Assembly (NCBI GenBank): GCA_029204225.1
Contig: CM055095.1
Span: 15,096,049-15,160,048 of the forward strand
Direction: 5' to 3'
Length of the DNA: 64,000 bases
DNA from: Diphasiastrum complanatum
Lineage: Eukaryota; Streptophyta; Lycopodiopsida; Lycopodiales; Lycopodiaceae
In this document: one piece after another, positions 47,037 to 58,822 of the stretch
Numbering within the stretch: position 1 is the stretch's first letter
How the letters are laid out: each line of letters begins with the position of its first letter
Program-made: the position numbers and the translations under genes
The notes under the pieces: model-generated
Told to the model about the DNA's origin: nothing
Databases searched by the model: none
Seen by the model: the letters and a program-made list of their open reading frames with translations, nothing else

Positions 47037-47048
47037 TGGTATCAGAGC
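47037..47048 (+). other. Primer-binding site after LTR F
   Basis: tggtatcagagc, initiator tRNA-Met type. It shows that LTR F also serves as a 5' LTR. Confidence 0.85.
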
Positions 47049-47113
47049 ATATCACCTTGATTCTCATCAAAATTGGTCAAGCTAGAATTGTGAAATTTTA
47101 ACAACGCGTGGCT

Positions 47114-47224
47114 GTGCCACACGTGACAATTTTTTCCAGAGAGTTTCCTGAAAATTTTCTTTGCCACACTGTGGCAAAGCAAAATTTTAGGGAGCTCTCT
47201 GGAATAAATTGCCACGCGTGGCAC
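47114..47224. repeat. 111-nt near-perfect hairpin with nested GCCAC/GTGGC palindromes
   Basis: The left arm 47,114-47,167 pairs with the right arm 47,171-47,224 across a 3-nt loop, with about five mismatches and two single-base bulges. The core is TTTGCCAC-act-GTGGCAAA. The right arm ends in a perfect 14-bp palindrome, TGCCACGCGTGGCA (47,210-47,223). More GCCAC...GTGG words occur to 47,322. Confidence 0.85.
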
Positions 47225-47387
47225 ATTTTTTTACATGTTCCTTGGAAATTTGCCACAGCGTGGTAAATTTTCATAATTCAGATTTTGGAAAATACCACTG
47301 GCGTGGTTCTACCACGTGGAATTTTTTGTGCAAAAGAAAAAGTGCGCGAAATGAGATTTGTGTTTATCAATGCGTCGATTGCATTGT

Positions 47388-48360
<973 letters not shown>

Positions 48361-48374
48361 CAAACAAAGACTTC

Positions 48375-48512
48375 TTAATTGTCATCGTCCGAATACGAGT
48401 CTCGTGCGGAAGCTTGTCCTTCACTCTCACTTCCGGACATCTCCCCTTCCCGTTCCGCTTCCGCTTCACCGGCTTCTTCACCCGACCCCTCCTCTACATA
48501 AGATGCCGAGCT
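48375..48512 (-). pseudogene. Acidic C-terminal exon, probably from a DNA transposon
   Basis: The minus strand reads EEGSGEEAGEAEAEREGEMS, GSESEGQASARDSYSDDDN and a stop. It resembles the acidic tail of the hAT transposase at 7,159-7,389 in character, not in exact sequence. No catalytic exons were found nearby. Confidence 0.35.
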
Positions 48513-48519
48513 TCTCTAC

Positions 48520-50230
48520 ACATCACAAAAAATAACAAAAGTCAATAAACAATAAGTAAAGTACGTTAGGGGATATTAAAATTCAAAATGGGCCCTTTGT
48601 CAAGATGTTGTTTTTGACTTCGCACGCTTTCAACGCTTATGTGTCCCAATGAATGGTGTCCATATGTGACAAACTGTAACAGTGGTTGACGAACGGAAAT
48701 TGTATTCAACTTTTTCGGCCAAATTTTCATGAATTTAAAATATCCCGTCGGGCAAAACAAGCAATTGTGATTGGGCCACAGTTACTGCCCGAATACTCTT
48801 ATGTTGCCCGTCATTATACACTCGAGGTTGATTTGACGTCAATAGTCGTAAACTATAGTTAACTAATCCTTGTAGTTTAGGAACTTCTTGTCATTCATAG
48901 ATATACCTCTCATTTTCTTCATTCTATCTCTTATTTTGGATTGTCATTCTTAGGTTTACCTCTCAATCTCTACATTCTCTCCGTTCTCAGCCTGCACACA
49001 TGTATTTTTGACTAATGGCTACACATAAGCGTAGACCAAGAGGAACCATTGATGCAATCAACATTTGTAATGAAAAAAATGCAAAAGATCAATGGGTATC
49101 AAGAATATATTAAAATAATCAATGGATCTTGATGCATCCCTCTGCAAAAGGCTCATTTCGGAAAAGAAAAACATCGGATAACATATATAGAAGCTCTTGG
49201 AAAGGCAGAATAATGGATTTCAAAGTATCACCTGCCGGTCAATCTATCACGAAAATTTTAGTTCAGCATGCTTATCTTCACAATGAGCTGAACATTCATG
49301 ATTGAAATCCAAATGATAGAAGAAAATGCAATTGTAAGTTTTCAGATTTAATTTTTTTAGAGTTAGCATTTTCTTTAAATTATATTTTTCTTGTGATGTT
49401 TTTGTTGGTTTTGCATATTTGTATCTATCAAATTTCGTTGAATGGAAAATAGTTCAATCGATTGCAGGAATAATCGATGTCATACATTTGGATATCTTTA
49501 TTTTACAATGTAAAGGTCGTTATCCAAAATCACTTTTAGAGTCAAGAGTTTTCTTTTATGATCAACATCTATTTTCCTGATAAAAATGGTTTAGTTGGTA
49601 GATTAAGACCATATCGTCTACCAGATTTTTCGAGTGAGGAATGGATTTCTCCTAATGCAGCAATTTCAGAAAGTTTTTGATCTAGGCTATATATTGATAT
49701 TCAGAGTATATTAAAACGTAGCACTGGATCAAAGAATAATAGATTAAGTTGGTATCTACATTTTTTTAATTTTTGTTGATTTTTTTTTAAAAATGCAATG
49801 TTCGAAGAACAAAAACAATGTTTATTTGTAAGGACTTGAGTCCTGAAATAATCGTCGAGTTGTTGGATGATGGTTGAGATACAAAACAAAATCAGCAAGT
49901 TGAGTGCAGAGTATGTTACTCATCAATGACATTTACATATCACATCGAAAAACATATGCTCACTTTGCTGTTGTATTATAGAAGATGGATTAAATGCAAA
50001 AATATTTGAAAGCCACTTGATCAAGATTTTGGTATAAACCCTCAAGAGCAACTTCAGATAACAGTGAAAAGAAATGACAACATTCTTGTAATGGTTGAGG
50101 TCGAGGAAGATTTTGGTGTCAATCACATTCGATCAAAACTAGACATGTTGCAATTCGATCTACCTCAGTACTATCAATTTCGATTGAATGGTGTAAATGT
50201 ACATTATGCCATATGAAAATATTCTTTTTT
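48520..50230 (+). pseudogene. Decayed protein-like region, family unknown
   Basis: Short plus-strand frames look once-coding: KAKGSFRKRKTS-like and SSWKGRIMDFKVSPAGQSI near 49,150-49,240; LVGRLRPYRLPDFSSEEWIS near 49,595; DNILVMVEVEEDFGVNHIRS and LDMLQFDLPQYYQFRLNGV near 50,080-50,200. They are separated by stops and AT-rich, intron-like gaps. I do not recognise them. Confidence 0.3.
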
Positions 50231-50329
50231 TTCTATTTCTAAGTGAATCAGTTTCAAAAAATATATTGACTAGAACAATTTCTCTTGTGCAGGTAAGAGT
50301 AAGGCATGAAGATTTGGAATTTGATCAAA

Positions 50330-50640
50330 TCTAGATGGGATGACACATGGGAGGCATGATGAGCCACCACAAATCGGAGATCTGAGGTACAAGATGCCAC
50401 TTCTTTTAGAAGTTCATTACTAACATTCATTTTTGGGCAATGTAATGCTAGTCTAGCTCTCCTTTTGTACCTCACTAGATCTTGCCCTCCTTGAGGTTCT
50501 TCTTCCTCTCCTATGACAAGATCATACATATCTTGGAGCACAAGTAGTGACTCCATTCTTACTTTCCAAGTTGAATAATTATTAGAATTTAGCCTTTCAC
50601 TAGCCTCAAGAAGATAGGCTCCAATTGAACCCATTATATC
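50330..50640 (-). pseudogene. Copia gag fragment, minus strand
   Basis: MGSIGAYLLEASERLNSNNY, STWKVRMESLLVLQDMYDLV and LALHCPKMNVSNELLKEVAS match the start of the copia gag of elements B and C (ERLNKTNYSIWKVRMES, ALHCIKMNVANELLREV). It stops after TSDLR. No LTR was identified around it. Confidence 0.8.
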
Positions 50641-50884
50641 TAGTAACAAGTAAAACAAATGTACTATTTAAATGCTCTCTCTTATCTTTTTCTCAGAATT
50701 TAGATATAAAATGCAAAGATATTGGAACATCCATCAAAATTGAAGATCCATAGATTATGAACAATGGAATTTTGTATTATGTAATAAATTTTTTTGTATA
50801 CATTATTTTTGAAAATATATGAACCACTTTTTCTATGAGACTCTTTCATTTTTATGATCTTCATTTCCATGGTGCAAAACACAA

Positions 50885-50998
50885 TGTAATTGCAATTGGA
50901 TAATATGAGTTTTCGATAACAAGATTCATTGTCTCTTGTAGGAAATGCATTATCTCCATTGGGGAGATCTTCGGTCACTTGAACTCCAGGGACCACTA
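50885..50998 (-). pseudogene. Second copy of the Ulp1-gene terminal exon
   Basis: The minus-strand sequence (PKISPMEIMHF and ETMNLVIENSY in its best frame) matches the terminal exon at 51,441-51,599 (PKVSPMEVMHF, ETIKLVIENSY). This shows a partial duplication about 600 bp downstream of the Ulp1-like unit. The flanks differ. Confidence 0.6.
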
Positions 50999-51440
50999 CA
51001 ATCAGATATCGAATCGACGCTTGCCCTTGTTGAAGTCTCAAATATATTGGTTGTATTTTTGGTCTTCATTGCCTTGGTCTGTATTGTCCTTGTCTTGGCA
51101 TATTTGGATATGTTTAGAAGATGATCTGATCAAAGTTTTGCTGCAACAAATCTAAGTGAACTTATGTCACATGTTTGGATTGGTTGTGGCAAAAGTTAAA
51201 TTAGATCATCTTTCTGAACTTATCCAAAAAAAACCATGGTAAAGACAAGGCAGACCAAGGCTATAAAAAATATACATGTCGGAAAATCGTCGAAATTGAA
51301 GATGAATGAATAATAACCTAAATTAATAACAAGAAAACAAACAAGTAAGAACAACCATAGAAAACTGTAAATATATTTCTATAAAATTTTTCTGTACATG
51401 TGCCTCATCCACATAAAGTGCGACCAACTTTTTATTAGTA

Positions 51441-53286
51441 TCAACTATCTATGTTCTCTAAATCCATTTTTTCAGTTGGAAGTAGCTTGGGTGGAGAACA
51501 CTCTGCCACTGCAACTAGATATGAATTTTCGATCACAAGCTTTATGGTCTCCTGCCTGAAGTGCATTACCTCCATTGGGGAGACCTTCGGGCATTGAAAC
51601 TGAAAAAAACAAAAACACAATTAAATGTTATTAATCAAAGATTAGTTATTAGGAGTTTGATTATGAAAAAAAGAACAAAAACACAATTAAATGGTATTAA
51701 TCGAAGATTACCTCTTTCAGATTAGGAAGTTCATCTTGTAGTGCAAGCCAATTGAAAAAGTGTTTGGCATTGCATACCGTATACTAACCACAGCTGGCAG
51801 AATCAACTTGCTGGGAGGACTGCAGTATCCAATATAAACGAAAGTTAGTAACAAAATTTTAACATTATGAAATATTCGATCAACGCACAGGAGGTTATAA
51901 TAAAATCTACAACGGAAACAAGCGCGCGTCGAATCGATATCCAAAAAATATTGTTTGAATATTGGATCAGTGTGCACGATATGAAAAAAAATCAAACAAT
52001 AACTACAAGGGCGCGTCGAATCGATATTGATAAATTTTTACCTCTGCATCAACCATTTTCAGTTTCGTATATGCTATTGCACGTGGTACTGGAAAGAGTT
52101 CTAGCATTTTCTGGATATGGCTCCTGGCAATTTTGTGTGTGTGTGTGTGTGTGTAATAGAGTTTATTTTTAAACAAACTGGATTACACACACCCTCATCA
52201 TTGACATATAAGGACAACACATATAAGCTCCAATGATCACTGCAATAAAAAAACAATAAATTTATGAGAATCAATGTGAAATCAAAATTCATATGAAAAA
52301 TTCAACTTAATAAAATCTGAAAAAATACACTTACTTTGTTATGTATGGGAGCACGAGAATTAGAATCCCCAGTCTGACGTATTGGAGCATAACATTGTGC
52401 AGATTTTTGAAATCAGGAAAATTAAATGTAGCCATGAATTGAAGCGGAAACAATGCTACATTTGTAAACAATGGGGTCTGGAAAAATTCCATCCAGTGCT
52501 GAATTGCCCCACCTCCTACATTGTCCCCTAGCATTTTACCCCTACTTTCTAATTCACCTGTATCTAATTTAGAAAGGGGAAGACCAACATTGGTCTTCAG
52601 CATCTTAAAATTGTATCGAGGACCTAAAGCTTTAAGATATGTGTTTAACAATTGCTCATACTGTACATATTGAGGAGTATTTACAAAGGCAAGTGCAAGG
52701 GGTGAAGGAAGTAATACAGATAAACCACAAAAAGAATTGTCATTCAAAATTGATTCTAACTTTACATTTACAAAATCATCTAAATCATTTCCTAGAACAG
52801 GAGGTGGAGAACTAATATTTGTGGAAGTAGGAGGAGACTGAGATTTTGAAGGAGGAGGAGATTTATTAGAAGAGGAAGATTTAGCAGGAGACGATAAAGA
52901 TGGAGTTCTAGGAGGAGAAGAAAGAGACTTAGGAGGAGACTGGGGAGGAGATTGTCTAGCAGATAGAATCTAATGGGAAATTTCACTTGGAAATCCTCAT
53001 ATGCAGTGTGCAGCGCCTCTATTGCCGTTACAGTCCATCTCACATCTGCAGATAGACTTCTTGTAACCTGTTTGATGGATCTCTTTATGTGAGCTTGCAG
53101 AATCAGAAGATTATTGGTCTTCTGTAGCTTCCGAATATCCTTGAGCCAGGGTGGGTCTCTTCGTTTGCCCCTTGGCCTAGGAGGAGGTGGTGGTGGACGA
53201 GGAGGTGGTGGTGCATTTCCTTCTCCCCCTCATGTGATTGGGATTCCACCAGGGTGGACTCGTGCTGTTTGCTTAGTCCGCGCCAT
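51441..53286 (-). pseudogene. Histone H3-like / proline-rich / Ulp1-type cysteine protease chimera
   Basis: From ATG 53,286 the minus strand reads MARTKQTARVHPGGIP, an H3 tail with K4 kept and K9 replaced by V. A TGA and a proline/arginine-rich tail follow, then WLKDIRKLQKTNNLLI, HIKRSIKQVT and DVRWTVTAIEALHTAYEDF. These align without gaps to the H3 alpha-N to alpha-2 region. Alpha-3 is absent. After a one-base frame change comes a proline/serine linker (about 52,970-52,800), then Ulp1-like parts: GGGAIQHWMEFFQTP and ILILVLPYIT, donor at 52,334, and an exon from 52,239 with NDHWSLYVLSLYV (catalytic His). Next is the exon 51,819-51,712 with QQVDSASCG (Gln and Cys), followed by TAG. The terminal exon is 51,599-51,441. 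The splice phases agree. Two stops and one frame break make it a pseudogene or a recoded gene. Confidence 0.6.
52134..52154. repeat. (GT)n tract
   Basis: A 21-bp GT repeat at the 3' edge of the Ulp1 His exon. Confidence 0.9.
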
Positions 53287-53679
53287 TAGTATCCAATATC
53301 GAATCAGCGTGCGAAGAAGGAGAACTCAGGATCAGAAGTCAGGTTGAGCTGTCAAACTGATACCTGAACTTAACCAAACCGATACCTGGTAGTGGATGGG
53401 AGCGCACAAGTAAAAGCGAAATGTAGGTAGGTTGTTTCGACCTCGCTGAATCGATACCGCATGGAAGTAGAGAACGATAAGAACTTTAAGCAAAAAATTT
53501 CAACGTCGTCCATCTGTATATATAGAGAAAATTCGAAATGATTGCATACGTGGTGGTTTGGATGTCCGAGGCTAAGATTACACTGATAATTACTTCGAGA
53601 TATTCAGAGGCTTGTCAATCAAATCAAACTAAATATCCATCTTTTATCAAAATGATTAGTCGATAATAATGACCACAAT

Positions 53680-53760
53680 TAATCTCTACAAAAGTATGGT
53701 CACATCTACAATTAATTCTACAAAAGTATGGTCACATCTACAATTTATTGCTGAAATTGA
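53680..53760. repeat. Short tandem duplication (about 31-bp period)
   Basis: acaaaagtatggtcacatct followed by acaattaattct or acaatttattgc occurs twice in a row. Confidence 0.85.
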
Positions 53761-54459
53761 CAAGGTTAAGCTATAAATATCTAACCTTTTTTGATATCCA
53801 ATCATTATAATTTCGAAAAATTCCAATGGCCATTATTTCACCCAATAGCAAGTCGACATGCATATATTGCATTGTAAATCAGAGGGGCTATTCTCACGCG
53901 CTGAACTGATATTGGACGAAATATGAACGATCAGAGCTTGACTTGATAGATTCTGCATATCTTTGGACAATATGAAGAGTCTACCGAATCAAGATTTGAT
54001 CATGCATAATAGGGTCCAATAATTTCGACAATTTCAAAAATCTCTTTATCCTGCAATAGCGATTCGACTCACGCAGTCCAAGTGGAAAATAACTTTCTTC
54101 TACCAGGTGCACTGATTCGATATCTGAGACACACTGAAAATATATTGGAACACATTATGAACCATCAAAGCTTGTTTCGACAGATTTTTTTAAGCTTTGG
54201 ATGTATGAGGAGTCTCCCGAAGCAAGCTTTAATTATGCGCGTCTATTTGATCTGTTCCTATGAAGCACTTGTCCTCTCGCGTGGAATCGATTTCGGCCAT
54301 TTCAAAATGCTCCGCCTTGTGAAAATGTTCTGAATGAACATTATCTCAAAAGGAAAAATTTCGTCTTTACGGTGCTTAAATAGGACGAGAGACTGTAATA
54401 ATTGCCCTCTACATGTTTTTCAATGATGTCCATTTAATATTTGTTTATCATTTGTTTAA

Positions 54460-54595
54460 TGATGATTCGGTGAGGCTAGTGATAGACTATTTAATGTATT
54501 CCGACACAGGTACAAAGTGTAGGGTCAGGGCTAATGATGATTCATAGAATCTAGTGATAGACTATTTAATGTATTCCGGTGTAGGTACAAATTTT
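54460..54595. repeat. Tandem duplication (about 80-bp period)
   Basis: taatgatgattc...ctagtgatagactatttaatgtattcc...aggtacaaa occurs twice in direct succession. Confidence 0.85.
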
Positions 54596-55360
54596 GTCTC
54601 ACTCTGATTGGTGGATAAATATAGGCTGTGCTCCTGAATTCATTATTTGACAAATGTATGCCTGTGATCAACAGGAATAGGCTATAAATATGAGCACTAC
54701 TTTTTATATTTCGATTCCGTGATCTTTTATTCTGAACTCTCTCATCATTTTGTTTTCTTTCTTTCTCGCGATATCGAATCGACTCGCGCCTTCACATACA
54801 ATGCACGGCCGGATTCATTCAAGCGCACTGAAGCAATATCAACCTCTTCTGACGTGTGCTCACGGAAAATTTCAGTCTCGTCCTAACGATATCGGATCAA
54901 CGCACACACTGTTGTTCAGTCCTCGACCAAAATTATTCAGTCACGTTAAACCGATATCAGGTTCAATATGGCTAGTTCCTCCATGTCCCCAGATAACAAA
55001 CTTCTGGATTTTTTGAATGCTAGTCACATTTCATCTGAGAAATTAGAGTATTTTTTGAGTATTTTTTTTGCTCTCTTCGATATCGATAAGCTAGTTATGA
55101 AAATCATTATAATTTAATTTTTTATCTTGATAATTTTTTTCAGATTATTAGTACTCCTGTTCAAGATATAGATAGTTTTTGTTTCGTTCACTTTCAGGAC
55201 CTTGTGCATTCCCAACCATCCTCTAAACATAAACACAATAGAAAGTACTCTAACCTGCATGACCATTTCAGAAGAAATATATATTGTGGTATCCACAAAA
55301 GAATATGTCGCCTTCTAATCAAAGGAATGGCTTTTGTCTTTTAAATATCTATTGAAATTC

Positions 55361-55776
55361 CAGATGATGAGTCTGTTGAATCTTCAACTGTTCCATTGAT
55401 CGAAGCATCTACATCTACTCCAGTTGATGTAGATGATGCAGATACTGATATAAGGGTTGAAGCTGAAGCATCCATGACTTCAAATTATCAAAAAACTCTC
55501 CCTCGTTCTATAATCCTCTCCGATTCTCTTCCATCTACATCTCATGTTAATCAATTAATTCTACTCGATGTTCCCTTATATTTTATAAGTAATGAAAGCT
55601 ATATTTCATTTAATGATATAGAAGATACTTTGAATTTGAAAGAGGATGAAATCCTCTCGATTTTTGCACAAAATTTATTTGAATTTTTTGACATTGTTGA
55701 TTACACATATGATGACCTTGAAAGTGAGATAAAGATGGCAATTGGAAATCTGGCAATGAGGCCTTGGAGGCCATGA
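55361..55776 (+). CDS. Acidic ORF of unknown family, divergent from the H3/Ulp1 unit
   Basis: The frame opens after a splice-acceptor-like attccag at 55,360 (DDESVESSTVPLIEASTSTP). It runs through VDVDDADTDIRVEAEASMTS, ISFNDIEDTLNLKEDEILS and DIVDYTYDDLESEIKMAIGN to a TGA at 55,774-55,776. It is strongly acidic with a predicted helical C-terminal half. No family was recognised. It faces away from the H3/Ulp1 unit across about 2 kb of motif array. It could be a partner gene of one element, or an N-terminal exon of the CACTA transposase downstream. Confidence 0.4.
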
Positions 55777-56499
55777 TTGAAAAATCTAAAGCCTATGAAA
55801 AAACTTTGCCTACAGAGGAGGAATTTTTGGAATTCTAAAAAAATATCCCCCAAGGCCTAGATATATCCCCTCCGAAAATGCAGAGGCCATTGGAGGACAT
55901 GACATTAGTAGAGCAAACATCGTCGAATACGATGATTATGATCTGGTACTTAGATATCATATTGGTATTGATATTGTTCAGTTTTCTTATTTCAAACACT
56001 GTGTTAAAGTATGAGTTTGCAGTGTTATGTATCATTCTAAATTTATTTATTTTACTCGTTTACAGGATGCTATTGAAATAGATGCCCTATTGGTTCGATT
56101 CATGGTATTAAATCTTAGGTGTATTCACAAATTTTCTTTCAATTTGAACATTAGACTCACAATTAAGTTGGTTTTTTTGTCTCAATGTAGGGCCCCAAAC
56201 TAGTGGCTAATGCACATCCCGTTGTGGTGAGTATTTGCAAGCACATCACTCACAACATCTACGAAAGATGGTTTATGAGGGCCACACTCTCGATACCTTC
56301 CACCTGATCACCCTATGCATGATGGGCTTGTTGGTCAACATCCCCACTCCATGAAGGTACAATACATATTTGGGCCAATTAATGTACATGTCATTTATTG
56401 ATTTTATAGTTACTCTCTTTAGATTTCTTCTAATGATAATCTGCATTAAATGTGTGTGCTTGTTTGTTAATATTGTAGGCAAGTGATTGGCTTCAAATT

Positions 56500-57960
56500 T
56501 GGAGGATCTAGGGTGACTCCCTCCTAGTATGAAGAGGTTATCAATATTTCATGAACTTTCATATTGGAGAAATTGTTGATAAACCATATTTTGGACCGGA
56601 TGCACATATTCAAGAATGTCGGGAGCACGATTTGGGAGCACTTGACCGGGTCAAAAGATAAAAAAGATGCACGAGATGACTTAAAAGAAGTGGAAAAGAT
56701 GGCTGATTTATGGCCACAAATGGTGGGGATTTCAATTGTCCTCCCAAAGGCTCCATGGAACTTCTCGAGGAGAGAAGAGATGATTTTAAAGAAGGCAATA
56801 GCCTCATTTCGAACTCCGACATGACACATGTGATGCCTAAAGGGTGCCTTCACTAGGGACAACAAGCTAAGTGGACTAAAGTCTCATGACTAGCATAAAT
56901 TTTTACAGGTTGGCATGGCATGTTTTTTGATGTTGCTTTCACCTTAACATTGTGGATTACATTTTATATCATATCTTGTAATTTCATGATGATCTCATTG
57001 CACATATATGTATCTCAATGACCAGATTGTTTTTGTGCATGCCATTTGTGTTTCGCTTTTGGTGTTGAGAGGCTTTTTGATAGAGGAGTTAAGGAGTGCA
57101 ATCTACAAAGTCAGTGGTTTGGCAAGGTACGGCGAATGCGACTCACATCATTTTTTCTTGGTATGATTCAAGATGATGATCTTACTAATGCATATGTCAT
57201 TGTTGTTTACTTTTCTTATGACGATACATTTCATCCAAGGAGAAACTGATGGCATTCATTGAGGAGGCAAGAAAAAGCTCCATCGAGGCAATGTGTTTGA
57301 TCAAGAAGCACTTTCCCACATCCATTCTCACCATTCAAATGTATGATGAGGTGGCCATTGCAGGTACATCACCTACTTTTGTCAATTGCCTATTCTTAGT
57401 CCATCCTAGCCTATTGCAATTGTGGTAATTGCAATGTTCTCTCACTAATATTGATCCATATTTTTTAACTAGGCACTGTCCATAGACGTTGGATGTTTTT
57501 CTTGAAACGATTCATGAAAACATTGAAAGGCTTCGTAAGACAAAGAGCAAGGCCTAAAGGATGGCTAGTGCAAGAGTCCATGGTTTATATCACGGAGTTT
57601 CTTGGTCATAGCGATCCTTCTATTCCTCGTCTTTGGGATAAGAAGGATTATGAGTGTGTTGTTGGGAAAGTTCCTCAAGGAAAAGGAGCGATCATGAGAA
57701 TGAGTAAGTCCTTCAAGGAGAAGGTAAATAAGTTTTGCATTCTTAATAGTGAAGAAATACAAAAGTGGATTTTGCTATACGAAGAGGTCAAGGCTCGTAG
57801 ACAAACCGCTTGAGCCACTTTCAGGAGAGGGCATAGAAGACAGCCATATCCACCTAACCTCGCCCTTCTACCCAAGGACATGACGCTTGATTGGCTATGT
57901 GATGTCCTTAGAGAAGCCTTGGCGAATAGCTAGGAAGTAACAAAGAGAGAGCGGGAATTC
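56500..57960 (+). pseudogene. CACTA (En/Spm) TNP2-type transposase relic
   Basis: HILDRMHIFKNVGSTIWEHL, DARDDLKEVEKMADLWPQM and FTRDNKLSGLKSHD (56,580-56,890) are the typical block around the H-M-DWMH-KNV motif and LSGLKSHD of CACTA transposases. After a gap, FIEEARKSSIEAMCLIKKHF leads to an intron and TVHRRWMFFLKRFMKTLKGF, RQRARPKGWLVQESMVYITE (57,475-57,600), the DUF4218 domain. Residues to about 57,930 (AREFARGC-like) fit the C-terminus. Frame changes and stops separate the blocks. Confidence 0.8.
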
Positions 57961-58193
57961 GCAAGGGGGTGCGATTTACATGTAAGATATGATGATCATC
58001 ATTCACATGCTAATTAAACCATTTGTACATGCAATTTTGTACATTTTTGTTGTATCCCTAACAGATTTAGTTCTATTTCGTTTAGTACAAGAAATACAAT
58101 GCATTGTGGATGCATGCATGGACGACATTTTCATACGGAGCACTTTGACAAAAATAGAAACATGTACGATTGTACAGTCATGGCAAATTTTAT

Positions 58194-58569
58194 TGTAAGA
58201 ATTGCCTTATGAAGATTGACTAGATCCTATTGCAAAACAATCAAAAGGACACTTTTGGAGCAAGACCACCCATCCAATCCTAGATCCCTCCTAGAGTTCC
58301 CTCCTAGATCTAGCCCCCAAGCCATGGTGAATGAATGCAAGAGAGGAGAGGAATCCTGGCTAAAGAAATCGAATTTCCAATAGAGAGATGGGCGAGTTTC
58401 CATGGTAAGTATTCTCTCTCCAAAGAGAGAGTATTTTCCTCAGGATCCCCATGCAGCCTATATTAGCTATTAACCTCGTATTCTTGCATTATAGCAGTCA
58501 GACACCATGCAAGTGCTCCTATGTCCAATTATAGATCTGGGCCCTCATATGATTATTAATTACTTTACA
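58194..58569 (-). mobile_element. LTR-like insertion inside the CACTA 3' end
   Basis: Plus-strand boundaries are tgtaagaattgcc and ttactttaca (inverted TGTAA/TTACA). On the minus strand it contains catggcttgggggctagatc and agggatctaggattgg, blocks shared with LTR D (23,640-23,710). No matching 5-bp duplication was found (tttat versus ggccg), so the boundaries need checking. Confidence 0.55.
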
Positions 58570-58822
58570 GGCCGACGTATTTAAAGATGCGTGGCGACAG
58601 ACATCGTGTTGTCGAAAGACGTTTAAGCGTCACAAAAATGTTGCTAGTTTTGTCATTTTCATCATTGATATGTCACTATAAATGTCGTCAGACGACGGGC
58701 CAGTAGCGATGCTTAAAAAAGAAGATAGCGACGTTTATAGGGACATTTATACAAGTTGTATCCGTCGCTAATATTTGCATAAACGTTGCTATAAATGTCG
58801 CTGTGTCATTGATGTGGTAGTG
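58570..58822 (+). repeat. CACTA terminus with subterminal repeats
   Basis: Repeated words (gcgacgtttatag, cgtcgctaat, cgttgctataaatgtcgctg) in both orientations end in tgtggtagtg at 58,813-58,822, the reverse complement of CACTACCACA. This is the expected right end for the transposase relic upstream. No matching left end was found. Confidence 0.8.

Larger units (their letters stand above)
50990..54910. repeat. Two-strand array of a GATATCGAATCGACGCG-like motif
   Basis: Plus-oriented copies: 51,005-51,020, 51,958-51,977, 53,294-53,313, 54,054-54,074, 54,770-54,789 and 54,888-54,907. Minus-oriented copies: 51,921-51,942, 52,010-52,029, 53,441-53,458, 53,894-53,915, 54,107-54,124, 54,276-54,294 and 54,823-54,840. 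The consensus is close to GATATCGAATCgACGCGCG. Some copies lie in larger units: 53,897-54,015 and 54,110-54,240 share about 110 bp. Confidence 0.65.

Noticed and set aside
50990-51010. accactacaatcag as a CACTA left terminus
   Set aside because: It does not match the right terminus CACTACCACA beyond CACTAC, and no subterminal repeats of the 58.6-58.8 kb type lie next to it.
52792-53043. Leucine-rich 83-residue ORF
   Set aside because: Its N-terminal half is the H3-like segment, but the leucine-rich C-terminal half is the out-of-frame reading of the proline-rich linker.
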